Origin: Nautilus pompilius
Taxonomy: Eukaryota > Mollusca > Cephalopoda > Nautilida > Nautilidae
Assembly (NCBI GenBank): GCA_018389105.1
Contig: JACATO010001052.1
Span: 87,501-151,500 of the forward strand
DNA: 64,000 nucleotides
Direction: 5' to 3'
Below, piece after piece: positions 46,480 to 58,500 of the stretch. A program made the translations under genes and the position numbers. The notes under the pieces were generated by a model, which was given only the letters and a program-made list of their open reading frames with translations, did not search any database and had not been told where the DNA came from. Within the stretch, counting starts at the first letter, position 1; each line of letters begins with the position of its first letter.

Positions 46480-49400
46480 ATGGCGGCTGACACACCGAAT
46501 CGGCAGGATTCTGATAACAGCATTGACCTGCATAGACTATTTGAGTCATCTAATGTTAAACATCTTCCAGAGTATGTTTACAGTTCCCCTTTCAAACCAA
46601 AACGTCTTGGTATTGGTAAGAATTTTAAGTTATCATGTGATTTCTTTAGCATGAAGCCCATCATAACAAGGCTCCATGTTGCTCCCTCAATGAAAATGAA
46701 ATCAGATGTTCAGGATAAACCAAAAAATTATCCATCACCACCAAAACTTTGTGTTGGTCCAAAACCACAAAAATCTATTTTTGATAAAAAAACAACTACG
46801 AAAGAAACAGAAGCCAGTAAATTCAGAACCTGGTTCAGTAAGAGACAAGAGTTTAGAAGAGAGCTACAGAAAATGGGAAACTCTGTAAAATGGCTGGAGA
46901 ACAAACCAAGAAAATCTGCTTTTGAATGGGGGATTTTGAAGAAATTAGAACCAGGAAAATTTAAAAAATCAAGAATTTATCCTGACTCAGAAAGAGAATG
47001 CGATCAGATGTCAGTACATGACTTGAAGTCAGAAAACATTAAGAATACTAAAGTTAATCTGGCCAATAATTTTGCTTTGTTTAGGTTCTTCAGCCTGCTT
47101 GACGACTTGTGTCAGAAAAAGCAGCCCTTGGTTGATATATTTGCTGCTGCTGACTCAAAAAACAAAGCGAAGCTTTCTAATGATGTGTTTTTCAATGTTT
47201 TGAAGGTAAGTATTGCTTATGTAAAGTTGTTAATGCTATAGATATTACATGGTTTGTTTGAGTATTTTCCACAATTCAGTTGAAGAATGAAATTATCTTC
47301 CATAATAAACTTTGGAAATTATTACATCTGGTGTAAAGCAACCATTGAGTGCGAACAGGACAATTACATATAAAAAATAAATGAACTGTAAAAGTAGTAA
47401 AATTTGCAAAAAATATATATTTTTATGTAACAACTTTAAAATGAAATACTTGTGATCAATTCGGTTCTGAAACTACTTTTGGAAATAACCTATTCCTATT
47501 TTGTTTAAACCAATTTTAAGTGTAAACAAATATTTTTTTTCCAAGGCACTTTCCCCAAGGAAAGGAATTTATTATAAAGTCTTCCACTTGGAGTATTGGC
47601 AGTTTGGTTTCTAGATCAACCATAAATCCAAGTTTCATCCCCTGTTATGTTCTGAAGAAATTCTGGATCATTTTCTGCTTGTTCTTTATTCCTAAATCTG
47701 CAATAATAGTCTGACACATGCCATAGTAAATATTAACATGTTTGATAGTCCTTCACTTGCCTGTAGAAATCAAATCACAAGCAAGATTGACCAAATCACC
47801 TATGTTTGAAGTTGCTGGCCATCTAGACAATGGATCATCCTCAAGGGATGTTCTACCATCTCTAAATTTAGAAAACCATTCTTATGTTATATCGCGGGAT
47901 AATGCCATTTTCATCCAATGCTTGCTGCTTGTGTATGTCTAGAATCTTGAAATGTCCCAAATACTGCTGGAGTGTCTGCGCTGCTCTGGCTATAACACCT
48001 GATTGGCAGTAAATGATGCAATCCTATAGTGCATTAGAGTATTACATGTCAGATTTCAGCTATTGGTGATGCTGCACTAAATTCAGTTTGGGAACTTTTT
48101 CATCACACTTAATATGTTGATTTTGTTAAGCAACTATTTTTTGTTGTTGCATAGAGTTCCTTTTGGTTGATCTCTAGTTCTTTTCCCTTTCAGCTTCCAA
48201 TTTCCATGTTTGCTTGGGAATTCTTGCGTGAAGCCTTCTCAAGATGTGACCGATGCTGATACATCTCTTCCAGATTCTCCTAGTCATTCATGGCATCTTT
48301 TGATCTCTGAACTACACTTTCATATGTCACACTGCTAAACCATCTGGTGCTGAAGATTCATCTCAGACATCTAGCTTGGAACTTTTGAGGTTTTTTCGAG
48401 AACTTTCTTGGACTACTAAATTTCTGATTCCTCAACTTTAAATTTTCTCCAATCACATTTGGTTTCCAGATTGACTGAAGCATTTAAAACACTTCATTAG
48501 CTCTTCAAATTCCAGCTCTGACATTTGACAGGCAGTCCCAGTAGGTGAAAGAATGTGGTTTATAATTGTTTGCCTTCTAGGCATGTTTCTGTATCAGTCA
48601 GTATTAACTTTCCTGACCTGGGCTTTTTGCAATATTGATGTATATCTCAGCTTTTCTGGATGTCTGCATGATTATCTGTCTCTCTTCGCATGATCCTGAT
48701 ATTTTTGTACATTATTATTATCGTTTTTGTTTAACTTGACTGGTTTTCATTTTTAAAATATTTATACATTTATTCAAAACTTTTCGCTTTATATATGCAT
48801 GCATTTGGTTTGCTTTTCTTACTCAAACAAATGATGTAGTCTATTCAAACATTTTTCAAGGCAGAATTATTTTAGGCTTCAAATTTATTCCTACCATTAT
48901 TGAGAATTTTAACAAAACTTTCAGGAACACATCCCTGTACCAGACACAGTTCTGAATGAACTAAAAATGATGTTTAATCTTTGTCATCCTGAAATCAATT
49001 ATAGAAAATTTTGCAGAGAGGTGGATTTATTTAGGAAGAAGAATGAAACGTCTTTCGCTGGCCAACATCTGCAAGATGAAAAAGAAAACGGTAAGATTTC
49101 CTAGCATTGTTGTGAGGTAGTGGTTACTGTAGTTACTGGAGGTCCTCTACTGATGTAATAAATAGTGCCTGATCCGCTTTTGGGTGGGTGGGTGAGAAGA
49201 AAGACGTGAGATGGCATGAATGTTACAGAGATCTGATTTGTCATCTTGAAGCTAGTGCTTTTTATAAGCATTTAAGGGGACTTTCAACACAACAACCAAA
49301 AAAAAATAAGGATCTGTTCTGAAATGATTAGACTTGTAACTAATGGCTTGTGAAATTACTTTTTTTGTTCATTAAGAACATCAGAGACATCCTCTTCATT

Positions 49401-52400
49401 CTGACATCTCATGACAGTTTTATGTAAATCATTAACTGATATCTTCTAACGTTCATGTAATTATTTCCTTTAGGTCAACAAATGTTAGGACTTTTGGTAA
49501 ACCCATTTTTCTGTGTTGCCGTTGTTGCAAAGTCTGTTGATATGAATGCAAAGCTATTACAAGTTGTGCATATTATATATGAGAGAGACATCTCTTTAAA
49601 ATGCTCTTCTGACAGTTATCAGCAACCATAAACTGCTACAGCACAGTTTGTATCATCATCTCTTTAGGAGCAACCAGAAAATACACCTCAAATGGTGGTG
49701 TCCATTATGATAAAAAGGTGCAATGAATAAAAAAAAGTTGGACATTTACCTGGAAAGTTAATTAAATGTAAAATTATATTTCTGAAGATATTTAAAAGCA
49801 TCTGTTTATTCTGTTTGGCTGATGACTACTATGAAGTGACATGTAATAAATATTTTTAGGTAAGGAGTGAAGCAAGAGAGGCAGATTTTCTGCCCATTCT
49901 TTGTTACATTGATAAGAAATTAGAACAGCTTCCTGAACAGTAAATAGTTACAAAGTTATCTTGATTCAAAAAGCGGTCAACATTTCATATTAACCCTGTC
50001 TCACTCCTCATCTTATGAATTTCCAACATCAGCAGTATGATTTTAAAAGGATGCTCTTCAGACTTACAGAGATACAATGCATATTTGAAGAAAAGTATGG
50101 AATGACTTTAGCTAAGTTTCCTTTGTAACTTGTTAAATACCATGATGTTTATCACCTGTCACATTGTAACACCCAAATGTTTTAGAGACATCACAAATAA
50201 TACATCATACAAAGTCCAGAAATGTTATAGGTTGCTTAATTAAATGAGGGATATATATTTGTTTTCAGTATCTCGAGATACTGAAAACATCATTATACTT
50301 GTGACAAAAAGTACTAACTCAGTTACAGATATCACAGTGAGTTCTGTAGCAAAACACCGTAAATAGGGACTGTTTTTTAGTCTGCCTTTTAAATCCATAC
50401 CCAAGCTTTTTCCAAATGAAATACCATGGCAACATATTTCTCAAGCTGCAGGCCATTCCTATTCAGACGGAGAGCATAACACCAGCAAGATGACAGAACT
50501 GGGGGTGAAAATTAAAGCATATTCCACGTCTTAGGGTTAAAGTTAGCTGATACTACTCTAGCATCCACCACCTACTGTACGCCCTGATTACAAACCAGTT
50601 AAAAATAAAAATAATAGATGTTTTATGCACTACTTAAGTTTGGATAATAGATAAATGTTAAAACAGCATTTTAATCTAAAACAGACTCTTGAGTTATTAA
50701 TTTTTTCTTTGCACACACGGAAATACTGCAGCTAAACTAAGTTGCTCTTTACATTTATGTGAACCACCTCATTAAGTGACTTGAATGAAAGCTCTAATAA
50801 AATCTCTGGTATTTAAACCATTCTTCTGCTTGAAAACACATGCAGTATTTATACAGTTCATTTCCTGTAAGTTTTCCTCCATCTAAAATTTGTCTTTTTT
50901 CACTAGAAACCCTCTGAAATAACCAGAATTTTCTATTCTTTCCAAGACAAGGACTTCAAACCTTTCGATTCAGGGGAGAATATTATAGTGGAATCTGAGA
51001 ACTCTGCCCAATCGAAGGCTGAACAAATCACAACTGAAAACAAGTTAATGGCTCCAGCACCTTCAAAGAAAGATTCATTTCCAGATAATATTAAAAATAA
51101 ATTAAATGTAGGGGTAAGTAGCTAACATGACATACATGTATAATCTTCTAGCATCAGTATGTAAAAGCTCTAAACAAAATATTGTGGTAATAAAGAATTG
51201 AGAATAAAGTGAATTTTACTGGCCATGTAGCATCTAGCACAAATATTTAAAATTACAGTCTGTTTTTCATTTCATTCTCTTCGTTTACAGAGGACTAATT
51301 TGACTAACTTAACGTGAGGGTAGAGAGGTATATGCAATTTGAAACAAGCTTCTATTGATAATTATAGAATCCACAATGTAATCCCTGGACTTAACTTAGT
51401 ACATTTCATTCTTTCAATTGTAAGAATTATTCAAGATGTAATATTATACATTCTGGCATGTTTGTGGAAGCATAGTTTTACTAGAGCTGAGCAGGGTGAT
51501 GGCCTTCCACTCTAGGAAAAAAGGAGGGAGTCCATATGGTTATAATGAAAGTCCTACATGAAGATTTTTTTTTTTTTGATGGGCCACCTAACCACTAGTG
51601 GTAATTTCCTCCTACAAACCTTTTACCTTTGTGTAACAGCTGACACCTGAAAGCATAGCCATTCGTAATGATTTGAAATACCTGACCAGATCTTTTCTGA
51701 AAGTGTACAACGAACTAGAGGTGGTCATTCCAACAATTCTGAATAAATGGCAATAGAAAAAAATTTCTAAATAGAAAGCATTAACTGCAGACAATTCTAA
51801 TTTATTTACTTAATTCTCTTTCTAAATTTAAAAAAAAAAGTTTTAACAGAACTTTTAGATTTCTCCGTTTTTCTTTTAAATAGTTAGTACTTATGCCCCT
51901 TGAATAGCACTGATCAGAGAAATTCTGCTTTCTGCTGGGAGCAGTACCTAATAACCTGGTGCTTGGTTGACTGCGCTGGACTGCTTGTGGGGGATCTCTC
52001 CCTTTTATCTGTTAATTTGTTTTATTTTTAGCAGCAGCCAAAAATGAATTATGGCCGTAAAACTCTTCAAGATGTCATTGATGATCACATGCAGCCAACT
52101 ACACTGAAGGGTGAGATGGGCAGGATGTATGAGGAGAGAAAAGCAGTTTTGCTGCAAGTGTACCTGGAGGCGGTTCGCATGTGTCAAGAGCAGGGAATCC
52201 AGCTGTCTCCTGAGTTGCTAGCAAGAGGCAAGCAAATTGTTCTTTTTTTTTTTTAAATTTGGAAAACTTTATTGCAAAACCAGAACCCCCCCCAAATATG
52301 AATTATCAAATAAAGCTGCTTTATTCACTGAAACCAACTTAGTGCATAAAATACTATGAAAAGATACACAGCTGGTTTCTTCCCTTTTGTCAAAGGTATA

Positions 52401-53739
52401 TTACTATTGATCACATTTAGATGGCTTTTCAACAGTTAATTAAAATGGTTCCAAGTTAGATAAAGGAAAGTAATTTTTTAGTCTAATCTGTCACTGTTGA
52501 ACTTAGAACTTAGCAAAATGTATTATTTTCCTTTTTCTAGGAAATGACTATCCAACTTACCAGCATACTGAACTTCTCTCGGGTGTATGTATTAGTAGAT
52601 AGGCACATGTAGTAGAATTCAACATGAATGTATCGTATTACTTGGAAACTATGAATAATAATAATGTAATTTGTTTTCCTGAATGTTCTATCTTTTGTAG
52701 CATTGCTGTTTCCAGTCTCATTCCCTTACAGTTTTGACAAATCACAAAATAACCCAGACAAAACTATGCATATCAGCTGTAAGTCATTGTTTGCTGCGGA
52801 GTCAGGTCCACATAAGAGTTGTTCTGTGCAAAGGAAAAGCAAAAAAACAACTAAAGAAAAAGATTTTTTCCTAAAAGTGAAAAGAAAGTTGGATGTCAAA
52901 AATTTGTCTACTTCTAAATCCAGGGGAAAAGTGGATTGCTGGATGACATTTGAAGAATTTAAGAATATATTACAGTAAGAAATATTTTTTATTGTAAATG
53001 GAAAGTTAAAATTTCTGTACTCAAGGTAGCTTAAAACTGTTTTGTCCCTCTTATCAGATTGGCTTGTCTTTGAGAATATTATTGCTAAACTTTATATGAT
53101 GATCAGTTATTTGTGTATCAGTCAGCATTAGGGTTGGATACTGTTGGTCAGTGCTCTTAACCCATCTATGAGGGCATGCATCAAAGTTTTCTAATGTGCT
53201 TTTAGAATTCTAATTTTTACCGTCTGTAAATTTTTATTAAAAAAAGTAGAAAGCATTTTTTAACAATAGATTATTAGTGTTGAGTATAATGAAACACCAA
53301 ATTTTATGACTGGATGTATTTTGTTAAAACTTGTACAGTAGAGATCTCTTACAATGTGCAATGATCACTGTTGTAAGGAACCTTTTGCATGTAAAGAGAA
53401 AGTGCATACAGCCAGATTTGTTTTCATGAATAATTTACCCTGGTCATCACTATGAAGAAACATCAGAAAAAATTAGTTTGAGAGATTTGGAATCAATAAC
53501 AAAACAGTGCTTCAGTGATTTTAAGAATCTGAAAGGTGACTCTAACATGTATTTTTTCATCTTTCCCCAGGCGGCTTCCCATACCATACAAGACTTTACC
53601 TGGAAAGACTAAATCAAACTCATTCTGGCCTTTTCAACTTCTCAACAATTTGCGTCTTTGCATGCCTCCCTATGATGTCATACAGCAAAGGAACCATCAG
53701 CATCCTCTCTTCATGGTCATACCTCCAAAACCAAGATAA
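46480..53739 (+). CDS. EFCAB12: EFCAB12-like EF-hand-family protein, 8 coding exons, 613 aa
   Basis: Coding exons are 46480-47205, 48925-49090, 49474-49496, 50907-51113, 51640-51720, 52032-52227, 52701-52974 and 53571-53739. They total 1842 nt, which is 613 codons plus TAA, and every junction keeps frame. Human EFCAB12 is of similar size. Residues 115-143 form a basic FRTWFSKRQEFRRELQ-type helix followed by WLENKP. Residues 218-275 look like a degenerate EF-hand pair: the first loop starts DSKNKAKLSND and lacks the acidic residues needed to bind calcium. Residues 420-470 carry VYLEAVRMCQEQG and SPELLAR, and the end has a WPFQLLNNLRLCMPP segment. These resemble my memory of EFCAB12, a poorly characterised protein. 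The ATG at 46480 has A at -3 and G at +4 and lies 37 nt after an acceptor AG at 46441-46442, so at least one upstream noncoding exon is expected. The GTGG donor after exon 5 is weak, and the micro-exon is inferred from phase. The family name is less certain than the gene structure. Confidence 0.78.
47530..48000 (-). pseudogene. Mariner transposase relic in EFCAB12-like intron 1
   Basis: Read on the minus strand with several frame shifts, this shows WFSKFRDGRTSLEDDP, then YGMCQTIIADLG, then NITGDETWIYG. These correspond in order to the helix-turn-helix tail and the first catalytic-aspartate block (GDETW) of mariner-type transposases. Stops and indels are frequent, so it is dead. It covers the amino-terminal and central part only. 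Confidence 0.72.
49474..49496 (+). other. Predicted 23-nt micro-exon of the EFCAB12-like gene
   Basis: Exon 2 ends in phase 1 at 49090, while the exon starting at 50907 only reads through in phase 0. A 23-nt segment flanked by TTTCCTTTAG and GTAAAC repairs the phase exactly and adds residues GQQMLGLL. It was chosen because it fits, not because the residues are recognised. An alternative exon elsewhere in the 1.8-kb interval would also be possible. Confidence 0.5.
52029..52040 (+). other. Triple tandem acceptor TAGCAGCAG of exon 6
   Basis: Three AGs spaced three bases apart (ending at 52031, 52034 and 52037) can each serve as the 3' splice site. Use of each would give a protein with two, one or no glutamines at the join, with no frame change. 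Such NAGNAG sites are often used alternatively. Confidence 0.6.
52228..52700 (+). other. GC-AG intron in the EFCAB12-like gene
   Basis: The exon ending at 52227 is followed by GCAAGC, not GT. The junction AGAG|GCAAGC has the strong U1-complementary context typical of GC-AG introns. The acceptor is TTTTGTAG at 52693-52700. The join keeps phase 1 and reads LLAR-A-LLFPVSFP. No nearby GT donor gives a usable frame. Confidence 0.75.
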
Positions 53740-54033
53740 TGGGTATGATAAGGATCTGAATTGTCCCCATCCAGAATGGGAATTACAAACATAAGAGGCT
53801 TAACACCTAAAAAATAGATTTATATGCAAGCTTCACAATGAGCAAATGACTTATTTTTCTGTTGTACTTATCAAATATTTAATCTTGGAGAAATTTTATC
53901 AAGGTGTTTGACAGATGTGTAAGCTAAGGATGAGATTTGATAGAATTACATTTCTCCAACTCTGTTTCTCATCATTATAGAATCTTTCTTGTTCTAAACG
54001 AAACAAACAAAGCAAGAACTAAAAATCTGTTAC

Positions 54034-54204
54034 AATAAATAAGAGATCTAATTTTAAAGGAAGATGTTTTCCTTGACCATTTTTATTACATCTATTTATT
54101 TGCTTTGCTCTTTTCTGACAATCATAGTTTTTATAAAAATTATTTACTTTTATAAACAGTTTGAAGACATGGTAAACAACTGTAACTGTTTATTAGAAAA
54201 TAAA
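54034..54204 (+). terminator. Candidate poly(A) signals of the EFCAB12-like gene
   Basis: AATAAA occurs at 54034-54039 and again at 54199-54204, about 300 and 460 nt after the stop at 53739. Either could end the transcript. No cleavage evidence is visible in sequence alone. Confidence 0.45.
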
Positions 54205-54488
54205 CTGTTACTGCAAATATTAAATTAACTGTTTTCTTATGTTTAGGCATTGGACCACAGAAACACTGGCAGTGGGTGGTTTAGCAAGAATCATTGGTTC
54301 AATTAAATCACTAGCCTCACAGATGAAGAAGTGTGAAAACAGTCTGTGCTGTGAACTAATCTACTGTTCAATACTTTTATAATCTCAATTAAATACTGTA
54401 TTTCAAATGCAGGCTTTACTTAGCTCTCTACTTTTCCAGACAGTTTAGGTCTGTCTAGTCAACACTGCAAGGTGATTTGACACAAAAG

Positions 54489-54840
54489 TAATGCCTGTTA
54501 ATTTTTTACTCTGGATGTATGTAGGCAAGGCTGGTGAAAAACTTAATGCGTATTTCCCACCTTTGCCACACTGGTTCACTGCTGTCATTCAGCGAAACTA
54601 ATCCAAAATGGCTACTGTTCTCGATGGGGATGAATTTCCACCTGCAAAGGGAGTATCCCACTCTGGATATGCAACAGGTGCTACTGCAATATGACAATGT
54701 TCTGTTGCCCCTTCCAGCCTACAACTTGGATCTTGCACCATCAGACTACCATCTGTTAGACTACTGGAGGATTAGTTATGGGAACAGAACTTTTAAAGAT
54801 GACACCAAAGGAAAGGGGTTTTGTGTGCAAATGTGACAAG
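54489..54840 (+). pseudogene. Mariner transposase relic, C-terminal half, between the two genes
   Basis: The open stretch at 54534-54836 ends with QYDNVLLPLPAYNLDLAPSD followed by YHLL and FKDD. This matches the mariner DNARPH...YSPDLAPSDYHLF block with the histidine and several other residues lost. Only the C-terminal half is visible. It lies in the roughly 1.8-kb gap between the convergent stop codons, close to both 3' ends. Confidence 0.65.
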
Positions 54841-55117
54841 CAGTTTTAGTGGGGCCCATGTGTGCTTTAGTCAAGCACTGCATGTAATGGAGACTAGAGG
54901 AAAAAGATCATATGTACAATAGGGCTGCATCTATTTCCCTTGCTGATAATTTTAAAATTGCATACCAACCCTTGTACTTTTTGGTATATGTCTAAGATCT
55001 AATGGCAGTCAGTATATTTTTCCTTTTCCCTCCTAATTGAAAAGTCAAAAAATGAAAAATTTAGTTTACTGCATTTAATTTTGAATTTTTGGAGTGACTA
55101 ACATTCTAAGTTATTGA

Positions 55118-55123
55118 TTTATT
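55118..55123 (-). terminator. Candidate poly(A) signal of ZCRB1
   Basis: TTTATT on the + strand reads AATAAA on the coding strand about 410 nt past the ZCRB1 stop. It lies short of the mariner relic and the opposing gene's likely end, so it fits a convergent pair. Confidence 0.4.
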
Positions 55124-55533
55124 ATTGACATTAACAGAATTATATCCAAATAGCTTTTGTCTTCAGCACTACCAGAAAGTTAAAAAAAGTATTTCCTGTG
55201 AACTACCAAACATTTGCAACATTTAATTCTTTTAAAACAAAAATAAATAGTTTCCTCCAGGCATTTCATGATCCATAAGTTTAAAAAAACAAGAGGTACT
55301 GAATTATTTCCCTTGGCTAACGAGAGCGAGCTGAAAAGAAACGGGATATACCTGTTAATGGAAACTGATTGGACTACTTTCGCTGAACAACATTGTTAGA
55401 TGCTAGTCGGTTTATAAAGATTCTGTGTAGAAATGGTACCTGAAAGTTTACATCAGAAACAGTAAATCCAATTTACTTGTTATTGTTTGCATCCAAAATA
55501 TACCATCTCAGGCTGTTCACACCTGTCCTCTAT

Positions 55534-58500
55534 TCAGTCATCTGCCAGTTCTTCTTCATCACTAAAATAAGAGCTCTTTTTATATTTCTTCCTACCAGCA
55601 GACTGATCAGTTTGGAAGCTGCTGCATGACCTAGCTGCTGAATCCTCTGCTGCCATCTGTCGCTGCAAAGAAATAAATCTGTTTAGTCCCTGACAAAGAG
55701 GCATTTTAGCTTAAAGACCATTCTCAGATGTTGCTGCTGCTGTTGTACATCAGCAGAGTTCCTGATATAATCTCTTGAGTAACTTTAATTCCAGAAACCT
55801 TTATTAAAAGTGTAAAAATGTACCAACTTTCTAAATCCAATCTATGATAAGCAGCAATGGTCATGCTCAAATGTTCTTCCAGAACTCATGTGACATTAAG
55901 ATTATCCTACACTCTGCCAATAATACATGGCAGGATGAGAACCAGGCATGTCCATCCACTGTCACTACTGAACAGCCATGCAGTATGGCTGTAGACTTGG
56001 GTTGTTTTCTATGAAGCAAAATGCTGGGCTGTATATGTCTACTAAGAATTCCTTTCAACCCCGAGTGTTATAAGAACAATGGGAAATCATCTCAGTCTAG
56101 TCAAAATTAAAAGGTTCCTTTCATTTGTTGCCACTCTACCATCACATTGCTGACTTTTAGTGCTGGAGCTAAAGCATCACAGCTTTTCCAAAGAATGAGC
56201 CTGGGTATATGTTGATTTTCAACACCTACCTGGTACAGCCATCTTGTGCCAACAGAAACAGTGATCTCTTCTGACAACAAAAGCTATATGGGTTTGTTTT
56301 TCTGCTTCATGTTTACTTTTTATTTAGACTAGTACCATCTGAAACACACTACCTGGTAACTGATGGCTGCAGCGACACTATCCATCACAGTATCTTCATC
56401 ACCATCTTCTTCATCATCGTCATCTTCATTATTTTCACTATTTAAAAAAATGGAGACTATAAAGCATTTATTAACATTACCCAGATATTAAAACAAAGAG
56501 CAGTATGGATTTAAAAAAAACTCTTGTATGATACTACAGTTAAATTTGTGTAGATATAATGTATGTATCAACATGTTTAAAGGAAATACTACTATAAAAA
56601 CAAAGTTAATTATTATTAATACCTTCAGTTCAATATGTTTATACTGCTGATAACCCTCTTATTCAAAGTCAATGTTAATGTATTTTCCAAAAGACAAATT
56701 TTAGTTTTTCATATTTTACTATATTCTACTACCTCTCTCTCAGCCTGACTATGGTTAGATATTACTCAGTGTTCAGTAGTAGCTTCCAGTAAATATTAAT
56801 CAAATATAGGCGACTTTAAGACTATGTAGTTAAGGGTCATTCATCACCATTAAATGCACGAAACAATTTTCCAGATATAACACAAAATAAACTATAAGTC
56901 AAATTTTATGATTAATATCAAATTGTGTACAAGTGTTTTATCCCCAATAAAATCATACAATTTCTATCACAATATTCATACCTTTTGGACCAGTGTATAA
57001 GTAAATATTTTGAAGTTTTATGTAAATCTCCCTGTTCCTTCACACTTAAAGAGGACATATATGGCAAAAAAAACCCCACCACCAGTGCAGCAATTCTAAA
57101 AAAGTTTAACAAACACAGATAAGTAAACTCCTCTCTTGGTGCTTTAAGAATTAAGACAATTGTAACATCCAGAATGTGATCAATAACTCTCCTGTATTTC
57201 TCACTGGTCCTCTCTTCGCCAAACTCCACCAATGCTGAGTAGCCTTTAAAATGGTGCACTGATGTAGTGCTTAATATACTTTCCATATTTTTATGCAATA
57301 TTTACGTGTGTGTGTGTATTATATGTTGTCAGCCAGCAGTGGTCATTTCTATTGTAAAATTTCCTGGAGGCTGGATCTAAGACTTCCTACCTGTGGCTAT
57401 TAAAATTTAATTCAGTCAAATTATAAACTTTTATTTTTTGACTGCCAACTGTCTTTAACCTCTGTCCACCTAATTAACAAAATAATTATGGGCACATCTC
57501 TCTCAAAGTCGCAAAAAATTACAAGAAACACCGATTTTCTGACCTTTAAGATGAAATGTAAATAACTGAAGAATCTTGTGTGTGAATATCCTCTCTGCAA
57601 AATCCAGAAGTGCTGATGTAAATGACGTTTGAGTTGTTTCTGAAGTTGAAAGCTTATCTACACAACACAGTGTGAAATTTCCATACTCAAGAATTGTCTA
57701 AAAATACAGTATTTTAAAGCTAATGTGAGTGAGTTTTGTTGCTTTTTCAGGGTATAAAAAAACGCAGAAAATAGAGAAAACTTTTCTTAACTTACTCATC
57801 AACTTTCTCATACTTGCGCTTCTTCTTTTTCGGTGGTGGTTCTCTGTCCCCCAGAAGATTGTTAGGACATCTGTAGCTCAGATGTCCTTCTTCCTGAAAT
57901 CATGCACAGGTTGAACATCTCATTCTGTGGCTCATTACATACAAGGCATTGAATGTTTAAAGATGCAAGGTCATCAACATTTAGAACACCTTAAGTCCAA
58001 ATACAAATCTTAAATGCAGCTAAAAGTCATAGTACAGTAAAATAAAATAAGAACCTAAGCTGCTGGCATATAGTCATGAAACTACACTTACCCCACATTC
58101 ATAACACTTAGACTTGTCTTTGTAGTATTTCCGACGTATGAACTCAGTTGTCCGACCATTGTCTTTAGCTATGCTGCATTTGATGCTTCTACCAAACATC
58201 TGTAATAGTAGCAGATCATTTCATATCACTGAACATTCAAATAAAACCAAGATATAAAAAATAAACTTCACCATTTCTCTTTTTTAAGAGGCCAACAGAT
58301 GCATTCTGAGTTCTTAAAAGATTAGAAATACAATGACATGCATATAGCATCCTTCCTGATCTCTTCTCAAGCCTCATCTCTATCACTGTACCTAACATAT
58401 ACCCTCATGTACATGTTTGCCCTATTATACCACAACTACTATTTGCACAAGAAAATGTACAAATCTTTCCAACTTTTCAACTAGCAACATGTCAAACATA

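Noticed and set aside
49474-49631. Longer exon instead of the 23-nt micro-exon
   Set aside because: The frame continues to a stop at about 49631 with no donor restoring phase 0 and no EFCAB12-like residues.
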